Shown here in pieces: positions 51,920 through 57,109 of a stretch of DNA of 57,109 nt. The notes under the pieces were generated by a model. It searched no databases. It had not been told where the DNA came from and saw only the letters and a list, made by a program, of their open reading frames with translations. Where the stretch lies: the NCBI GenBank assembly GCA_040391535.1, contig JBEBXQ010000008.1, positions 1 to 57,109 on the forward strand, written 5' to 3'. The position numbers were made by a program, and so were the translations under genes. The stretch comes from JBEBXQ01 sp040391535 (GTDB lineage: Bacteria > Bacteroidota > Bacteroidia > Cytophagales > Spirosomataceae). How positions within the stretch are numbered: the first letter of the stretch is position 1; each line of letters opens with the position of its first letter.

Positions 51920-53596
51920 ATGAAAATCAAAAATAGTTGGAAAATATGTCTGGCAGGAGTGGGGATATTTGCTTTGTCCTGTACCAGCGACCTTTTGGAA
52001 ATGAATCATAACCCGAATGGTTCTGATCCTGATAAAACCAACCCTAATCTTATTTTATCCACCGTCCTTACCGAATCTGCAAAAAGCTTCGTTGATCTGG
52101 GATACCAGGATATTGCAGGGGTTATGCAACATACCCAGAAAGACGGCTGGGCCACCGGTCATAATGCCTATGACTGGGGCGGCAGCAATAGCTGGGGCGG
52201 CTATTACAGCATTCTGAGAAATAATAAATTCGTATATGATAAGGCTGTAGAAAATGAGTGGGGATTACATCAGGGAATTACGCTGGTGATGAAATCACTG
52301 ATGTTTGGCCTCATTACGGATTTATGGGGTGATGCACCTTATTCAGCGGCTTTACTGGGTAATTTGGGAGCCAATGAAAATACTTTTCCCGTTTACGACT
52401 CACAGGAAAAAATCTATGAAGGGATTCTGGCGGATCTTGAACAGGCCAATGCTATTCTGACAACCGGGGATTTAAGTGCTTCTGTTGGCGCGTCAGATGT
52501 GTTTTTTAACGGAAACGTGATGAAATGGAGAAAATTTGCCAACTCGCTGGCTCTGCGCTATTATATGAGGCTGGCGGAGAAAGCTCCGGCAATTGCCAAA
52601 GCGGGTATTGAGAAAATAGCCGGTGATCCTGACCGTTACCCTGTAATCACCACTGTTGATGATGATGTAGCTATGTCTTACCCTGGTAATAACAACGGTG
52701 ATTCCTGGCCGTCCAACGCGACTTATGATACAGACAGTACCAATTATCGCCGGATTAAAATGGCAGATACTTTTGTGCGTGTGTTACAGGATCTGAAGGA
52801 TCCCCGGATTAGTGTATGGGCAGAAAAAGTACAGATTTTTTTATTGGTAAGTAATAAGTTTCCTGCCGGAACAGACATGGTGAAGGATACCGTCGTCAAT
52901 GGTGAAAACCGGAAAGTACGCTATATGTCGCCTGATAAACTGTTGCCAGCCGGTACTACTGTTGATGATATTAACCAGGATGTTGATTATGTGGGATTAC
53001 CTACCAATATTTCAACGCCCTATCAGTATAATCAGAATCAGACTGGTACACAATCTGCCCGGAATCCGCATGTATCGTGGGTGAACAGGAGATTTTCAGA
53101 CGCAAAGAGTGGTATTAAAGCCCGTGTTTTGTCGGCGGCTGAAGTACATTTCATTCTGGCAGAAGCTTCGGCGGTATATGGATGGAATGCAGGAGATGCA
53201 GAGGCTCATTATCAGCAGGCTATCCGCGCATCTTTTAATGCATGGGGATTAGGTGGCCAGGCAGAGGCCTATCTGGCTCAGCCTAAAGTAGCGTTTGACG
53301 GAACCCAGAAGCAGATTCTGACCCAGAAATGGATTTCGAGCTGGTCGGTAGCGGCAGAAGCATGGTTTGACTGGCGCAGAACGGGCTATCCTGAGCTTAA
53401 AGGAGCAGCTGTAGCAGGTGTATTACCTGTCCGCTTTTATTATATGCTCGATGAACGAAATCTGAATACAGCCAATGTAAATGCGGCTAATGACAAACTG
53501 GAAGTAACAACTTATTCAACAAACGGTGATGATGGTGCAAAAAACAGCATCTGGTCAAAACCGTGGATTATTCAAGGAACCGGTAAACCCTGGTAA
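51920..53596 (+). CDS. SusD/RagB-like lipoprotein (SusD-like_2 type)
   Basis: A 558-residue predicted lipoprotein (signal peptide ending ALSC, Cys near 20). The start of the mature part, DLLEMNHNPNGSDPDKTNPNLIL, and blocks such as DLWGDAPYSAAL, NSLALRYYMRLAEKAP and AEVHFILAEASAVYGW mark the SusD-like_2 (PF12771-type) branch, which pairs with SusC proteins for oligosaccharide or peptide capture. It starts 19 bases after susC and is followed by a terminator, ending the unit. Confidence 0.92.
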   Translation: MKIKNSWKICLAGVGIFALSCTSDLLEMNHNPNGSDPDKTNPNLILSTVLTESAKSFVDLGYQDIAGVMQHTQKDGWATGHNAYDWGGSNSWGGYYSILRNNKFVYDKAVENEWGLHQGITLVMKSLMFGLITDLWGDAPYSAALLGNLGANENTFPVYDSQEKIYEGILADLEQANAILTTGDLSASVGASDVFFNGNVMKWRKFANSLALRYYMRLAEKAPAIAKAGIEKIAGDPDRYPVITTVDDDVAMSYPGNNNGDSWPSNATYDTDSTNYRRIKMADTFVRVLQDLKDPRISVWAEKVQIFLLVSNKFPAGTDMVKDTVVNGENRKVRYMSPDKLLPAGTTVDDINQDVDYVGLPTNISTPYQYNQNQTGTQSARNPHVSWVNRRFSDAKSGIKARVLSAAEVHFILAEASAVYGWNAGDAEAHYQQAIRASFNAWGLGGQAEAYLAQPKVAFDGTQKQILTQKWISSWSVAAEAWFDWRRTGYPELKGAAVAGVLPVRFYYMLDERNLNTANVNAANDKLEVTTYSTNGDDGAKNSIWSKPWIIQGTGKPW

Positions 53597-53609
53597 TTAA
53601 AATGATGAA

Positions 53610-53641
53610 GGGTTGTGCTGTAACAGGCACAACCCGTTTTT
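53610..53641 (+). terminator. Rho-independent terminator after the second susD
   Basis: GGGTTGTGC (53610-53618) pairs perfectly with GCACAACCC (53627-53635) across an 8-base loop, followed by GTTTTT. Located 14 bases after the stop. Confidence 0.9.
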
Positions 53642-53737
53642 AGTCGTTATATGGCCGGGAGTATGTATCCTGTATGCCACAATAATGATGAAAAGGAATT
53701 CAATGAACTAAAATCCTGATATGAAATTCAGATTGTT

Positions 53738-55120
53738 ATGCGTATAAACAATAAAAGTACGGAAATCTTAAAAGCCGGAGTGATCAGTATCCTGTTTCAG
53801 CTGGCCGTTATTTTTCAGCTTACCGGGCAGCAGGTAACACCTGAAACAGCCTTGCAGGCCTATTTAAATAACAGCGACAAAAGTTATGGATGGGAAATAA
53901 AAGAAGAATTTACAATTCCTGGTGTCAAAGCTTACGGATTGATGCTTACTTCTCAAACCTGGAAGGAGCATATCTGGAAACATCAGCTGATTGTGCTGAT
54001 TCCGGATGAAATCCGGCATGAGGATGCACTGTTATTTATTACCGGAGGCTCCAATAAAAATACAGAACCCAACTGGACCTCCATAGAAAAGGAGAAACTC
54101 CTGAAAGGGCTTGTGCCCGTGGCACTGGATAACAAAGCTGTTGTCGCACTGATTAAACAGGTTCCCAATCAGCCTCTTTATGATGGAAGAACAGAAGATG
54201 CGTTAATTTCGCTGACATTGCATAATTATAAAAAGGATGGAGATATGACATGGCCGTTATTGTTTCCTATGGTTAAAAGTGCGGTGAGAGGAATGGATGC
54301 TGTACAGGAATTTACCCAAAAGCAGGTAAATAAGAGCATTAAACATTTTGTGGTTACAGGAGCCTCCAAACGCGGCTGGACAACATGGCTTACCGGAGCT
54401 TCTGATCTGCGTGTTAAAGCGATAGCACCTATGGTGATTGATATTCTGAATATGCCGGTGAGTCTGGATTATCAGATCGAAACATGGGGTGAATACAGCG
54501 AGGAAATTAATGATTATGTCAAGCTGGAGATACCGCAATCGGTAAATTCCGAAAGTGGCACTGCCATTTCCAAAATGATTGACCCTTATTCCTACCGGGC
54601 TAAACTGACAATGCCAAAGATGATTTTCATGGGTACGAATGATCCTTACTGGGTAGTGGATAATATCAAAAACTATTACGATGACATTCCGGGTCAGAAT
54701 CTGATCCACTATGTGCCTAACGCCGGACATGATCTGGGTGATGGTGTACAGGCTTTCGGAGCATTGAATTCCTTTTTCGGAACTACGCTCCGGAGCAAAG
54801 ATTATCCAACCTGCTCATGGAAAGTAAAACAAGGTAAAAAAGGTCTTAAGCTGGAAATTCAATCAACTGATGATGAGTTGATTGAGGCTGTACTTTGGTC
54901 GGCCCAGTCTGATACCCGTGACTTCAGGAAACAAAAATGGAGTAGCCGAAGCCTGGGGCAGGGAGGAAAGAAGAAGATTAAGCTTTCTCAACCATTCCCT
55001 TCTACTGGATACCAGGCATTTTATATTGATCTCAGGCATAAAGATCCGAATGGCGGAGCTCCTTACACGACCAGCACCCGGATGTTTTTAACCGATAATA
55101 AAGTTGTTTTCCTGAAATAG
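53738..55120 (+). CDS. PhoPQ-activated pathogenicity-related (PqaA-type) alpha/beta hydrolase
   Basis: A 460-residue secreted protein of the PqaA family, with a signal peptide near residues 1-31. The alpha/beta-hydrolase nucleophile elbow appears as GASKRGWTTW (Ser in the middle), an Asp near GTNDPYW, and the catalytic His in PNAGHDLGDG. The C-terminal about 90 residues form an extra beta domain. In Salmonella pqaA is PhoP-regulated and linked to antimicrobial-peptide tolerance; here the activity and substrate are unknown. It has its own unit: a terminator precedes it and another follows. Confidence 0.88.
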   Translation: MRINNKSTEILKAGVISILFQLAVIFQLTGQQVTPETALQAYLNNSDKSYGWEIKEEFTIPGVKAYGLMLTSQTWKEHIWKHQLIVLIPDEIRHEDALLFITGGSNKNTEPNWTSIEKEKLLKGLVPVALDNKAVVALIKQVPNQPLYDGRTEDALISLTLHNYKKDGDMTWPLLFPMVKSAVRGMDAVQEFTQKQVNKSIKHFVVTGASKRGWTTWLTGASDLRVKAIAPMVIDILNMPVSLDYQIETWGEYSEEINDYVKLEIPQSVNSESGTAISKMIDPYSYRAKLTMPKMIFMGTNDPYWVVDNIKNYYDDIPGQNLIHYVPNAGHDLGDGVQAFGALNSFFGTTLRSKDYPTCSWKVKQGKKGLKLEIQSTDDELIEAVLWSAQSDTRDFRKQKWSSRSLGQGGKKKIKLSQPFPSTGYQAFYIDLRHKDPNGGAPYTTSTRMFLTDNKVVFLK

Positions 55121-55131
55121 ATAAGCTTGAA

Positions 55132-55170
55132 CAGCAAAAAAGCCGCCTTACTCAGGTGGCTTTTTTGCTG
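55132..55170. terminator. Bidirectional Rho-independent terminator after the PqaA-like gene
   Basis: CAGCAAAAAAGCC (55132-55144) pairs with GGCTTTTTTGCTG (55158-55170), and an inner GCC/GGT pairing continues the stem. The A-run and T-run on either side let it work on both strands. Confidence 0.85.
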
Positions 55171-55319
55171 GTTAAAGAAAATGAGAAAATCAATTGATAC
55201 TCAGTATTTCGACGATAATCAGGCACTATATTTGGAAAAATGAGAGGCCTGTAAGGGCTTTTTTTGTTATTATGGAAATATGACAGACAAAAATTTGTAC
55301 CGCTTGAAACACAAATCAT

Positions 55320-55327
55320 TATATTTG
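55320..55327 (+). promoter_or_regulatory. Promoter -7 box for the OmpH-like gene
   Basis: TATATTTG fits TAnnTTTG, 43 bases before the GTG start. A TTTG lies at 55294-55297 with roughly the spacing of a -33 element. Another TATATTTG at 55227-55234 is followed by a weak hairpin and T-run (55242-55266). Confidence 0.5.
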
Positions 55328-55369
55328 CGACTCTTTTGAGTGTTTTTTTATCATTAATTCTAATTTACC

Positions 55370-56011
55370 GTGGAAAAAAATTCTTCCCTAATCTGGAACA
55401 TTGCCCTGACAGTAGCTGTGGTAGTTCTGTTTTTTTTACATTTTACCGGCAATAAACCAGGTTCAGGCACAGGTTCCGGTTCTTCAGCAACTACTTCAGA
55501 CGGAAGAAAGCTCGTATACGTGCAGATTGACAGCTTGCTGACTAACTATGAGTATTTTAAAGATGCCAGAAAAGAATTGGAAAACAAGCGTTTTCAACTG
55601 GATAATGACCTGACAACGCGCGGTCGCTCTCTTGAAAACGAAATTGCTTTTTTTCAGCAAAAGGCACAGACAATGACATTGGATCAGGCTCGTAATACAG
55701 AAGCTCAGCTGATGAAAAAACAACAGGATTTTGTTCAGTACAGAGATCGTGCTGCCCAGACACTGGCTCAGGAAGAAGCTGATAAGAACGAAGAATTGTA
55801 TAATCAGATCCATGAGTATCTTGAAAAATATAATAATGAAAACAGCTATGAGTTCGTTTTGGGATATACCCGCGGTGGTGGTATTCTTTTCGCTGATTCG
55901 GCTTTAAATGTAACAGATAAGGTATTGGACGGATTGAATAAGGCATACGCTGAAAAGGGCAAAAAAGACGACAAATCTGCTAAGAAAGATTCAACAGCAA
56001 CAAAAAAATAA
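55370..56011 (+). CDS. OmpH/Skp-family periplasmic chaperone-like protein
   Basis: A 213-residue protein starting with GTG at 55370. A hydrophobic segment (about 9-25) acts as signal anchor, followed by a Gly/Ser-rich spacer (30-43), then the Skp pattern: a strand KLVYVQIDSLLTNYEYFKD, a long coiled-coil hairpin (about 65-150) and strands NSYEFVLGYTRGGGILFAD. A lysine-rich tail closes it. Skp chaperones hold unfolded outer-membrane proteins; this anchored version may do so at the inner membrane. Separate from tatC by 115 bases. Confidence 0.88.
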   Translation: MEKNSSLIWNIALTVAVVVLFFLHFTGNKPGSGTGSGSSATTSDGRKLVYVQIDSLLTNYEYFKDARKELENKRFQLDNDLTTRGRSLENEIAFFQQKAQTMTLDQARNTEAQLMKKQQDFVQYRDRAAQTLAQEEADKNEELYNQIHEYLEKYNNENSYEFVLGYTRGGGILFADSALNVTDKVLDGLNKAYAEKGKKDDKSAKKDSTATKK

Positions 56012-56126
56012 TTTGATAAACTTACTTTCTGAAGGCCATCATAACGGTGATGAGTTCAGGGAGTGCCCGTTTTGTCAGATTATCTTTTTAACTTAGAGTA
56101 TTGCAATTTAGTAACTGATATGTATT

Positions 56127-56999
56127 ATGCCGCTGGATCAGGAATTTGAGAAGAAATTGGAAGAAAGTGAAGGACAGGAGATGTCCTTTCTGGAGCATCT
56201 TGAAGAGCTTAGGTGGCATATTATCCGTGCAGTTGGCTCTGTTCTGGTATTTGCTATTCTTGCATTTGTATATATTGAAGAGCTTTACAAGTACGTCATT
56301 ATGGCACCCAGTAAAAATGATTTCTGGACGTACCAGATGTTGTGTAAACTGGGAAAGGCTGTTGGGGCGGATGGTCTTTGTGTAGGTGAGCTTAATTTTA
56401 CGACGCAAAATATTGAAATGGGCGGGCAGTTCACTATGGGCATGATGTCTGCTGCTATTTTTGGTCTTTTATTCGCTTTCCCTTATGCTTTCTGGGAGGT
56501 TTGGCGCTTTATTATGCCGGGTTTGAAAAAATCGGAGCGTAAGGCTGCCCGTGGTGCTGTATTCTATGTGACATTGCTGTTTTTCTCTGGTGTTTTGTTT
56601 GGGTATTATATTGTATCACCTCTGGCTATTAATTTTCTTGCCAACTTCCAGCTTGATGAATCCATTAAAAACCAGATCAGTATTACATCCTATATTTCAA
56701 CAGTTGCTACACTTACGCTTGCCTGCGGAGTGGCTTTCCAGTTACCGGTTGTAGTGTTTGTGCTTTCGAAAATCGGTATCCTTACTCCGAAATTCATGCG
56801 TACCTATCGACGTCACTCGGTGGTTGTTATATTGATTGTTGCTGCCATTATAACGCCTTCTCCTGATATTTACAGCCAGGTGCTGGTAGCAATGCCGCTT
56901 ATGTTGCTGTATGAAATCGGGATCGTAGTGTCTGGTCGTGTGGAAAGGAGCAGGCTTGAAGAAAGTGCCGCATTGACAACATCTTCCGACGAAGATTAA
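56127..56999 (+). CDS. tatC: Sec-independent protein translocase subunit TatC
   Basis: A 290-residue inner-membrane protein with six helices. The N-terminal signature FLEHLEELRWHIIRA and the later FPYAFWEVWRFIMPGL and FQLPVVVFVLSKIGIL blocks are diagnostic. TatC recognises twin-arginine signal peptides and, with TatA, transports folded proteins. Slightly longer than E. coli TatC (258), with an insert near residues 60-85 (DFWTYQMLCKLGK), which is common in Bacteroidota. tatA is not in the window. Confidence 0.96.
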   Translation: MPLDQEFEKKLEESEGQEMSFLEHLEELRWHIIRAVGSVLVFAILAFVYIEELYKYVIMAPSKNDFWTYQMLCKLGKAVGADGLCVGELNFTTQNIEMGGQFTMGMMSAAIFGLLFAFPYAFWEVWRFIMPGLKKSERKAARGAVFYVTLLFFSGVLFGYYIVSPLAINFLANFQLDESIKNQISITSYISTVATLTLACGVAFQLPVVVFVLSKIGILTPKFMRTYRRHSVVVILIVAAIITPSPDIYSQVLVAMPLMLLYEIGIVVSGRVERSRLEESAALTTSSDED

Positions 57000-57022
57000 C
57001 AGAGCTATAAAAATTCATTGTG

Positions 57023-57056
57023 AAAAGGACTGCCCCAGGGTGGTCCTTTTTCTTTT
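57023..57056 (+). terminator. Rho-independent terminator after tatC
   Basis: AAAAGGAC (57023-57030) pairs perfectly with GTCCTTTT (57043-57050), with further G-C and G-T pairs inside, followed by T-rich sequence. Confidence 0.9.
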
Positions 57057-57060
57057 AAAA

Positions 57061-57109
57061 CCCACTCCTGGGAGGGGGTGCGGATGATATGTGCGGCTGC
57101 AGGGGTGGG
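57061..57109. repeat. G/C-rich REP-like palindromic element, possibly cut by the window edge
   Basis: The first ten bases, CCCACTCCTG, and the last ten, CAGGGGTGGG, are inverted repeats of each other with one mismatch, and a second pairing (CACTCC with GGGGTG) lies inside the left part. The stretch is far richer in G/C than its neighbours and lies directly after a terminator, the usual place of dispersed intergenic palindromes. Confidence 0.5.

Noticed and set aside
55227..55270. Promoter followed closely by a hairpin and T-run, as for a tiny RNA or attenuator
   Set aside because: The stem (GCC/GGC) is too short to be convincing; left as a remark under the OmpH promoter.

Overview
The window reads as a piece of a Bacteroidota chromosome, most likely order Cytophagales (Spirosomataceae/Dyadobacter-like; the genus is a guess). 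Reasons: two SusC/SusD pairs, FecR and ECF sigma factors, -7 boxes of the type TAnnTTTG upstream of several genes, many lipoproteins, and an L-rhamnose pathway built from RhaM, a Pseudomonas stutzeri-type RhaI and a fused RhaE-RhaW. No rRNA, tRNA, CRISPR array or prophage was seen.

Layout. (1) 143-2460: DUF3325, DUF3649 and a PepSY membrane protein, an iron/siderophore-uptake accessory cassette whose receptor probably lies off the left edge. (2) 2666-3322: an internally deleted IS3-family (IS407-like) element that keeps both terminal inverted repeats. (3) 3682-9874: a FecR anti-sigma factor, an STN-containing SusC and a SusD, with no adjacent sigma factor. (4) 10162-18285: a D-tagatose 3-epimerase-like isomerase, then a GntR-type regulator divergent from the rhamnose genes rhaEW, rhaM, an SGNH lipoprotein, rhaI and rhaB. 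(5) 18556-34921: mostly housekeeping genes: an ABC-F ATPase, DedA, HemB, an ECF sigma factor, an AlbA_2 protein, a TPR/DUF4292/EnvC-like envelope cluster, PanB, an RluA-type pseudouridine synthase, a very basic small secreted protein, GcvP and a Kup transporter. (6) 34923-37807: kbl and tdh (threonine to glycine) with a divergent Lrp/AsnC regulator. (7) 37804-53596: a glycan-utilisation locus. Six genes on the minus strand (BNR sialidase-like protein, an unrecognised propeller plus helical-domain lipoprotein, GH20 hexosaminidase, ROK kinase, MFS transporter, XylR/AraC-type regulator) diverge from an ECF sigma factor, a SusC and a SusD. (8) 53738-57109: a PqaA-like hydrolase, a Skp/OmpH-like protein, TatC and a REP-like palindrome at the right edge.

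How the genes fit together. RhaM, RhaI, RhaB and RhaEW would take L-rhamnose to dihydroxyacetone phosphate and lactate. Tdh and Kbl would turn threonine into glycine and acetyl-CoA, and GcvP close by would start glycine cleavage. In the 37.8-53.6 kb locus, SusC/SusD would import oligosaccharides, the lipoprotein and secreted enzymes would trim GlcNAc-containing glycans, and the MFS transporter and ROK kinase would bring in and phosphorylate the monosaccharide. The least explained gene is the 754-residue lipoprotein at 43814-46078. I found no clear phage-defence system or other wholly new multi-gene system; the most original leads are that lipoprotein, the ROK kinase without its zinc motif, the small basic secreted protein and the deleted IS.
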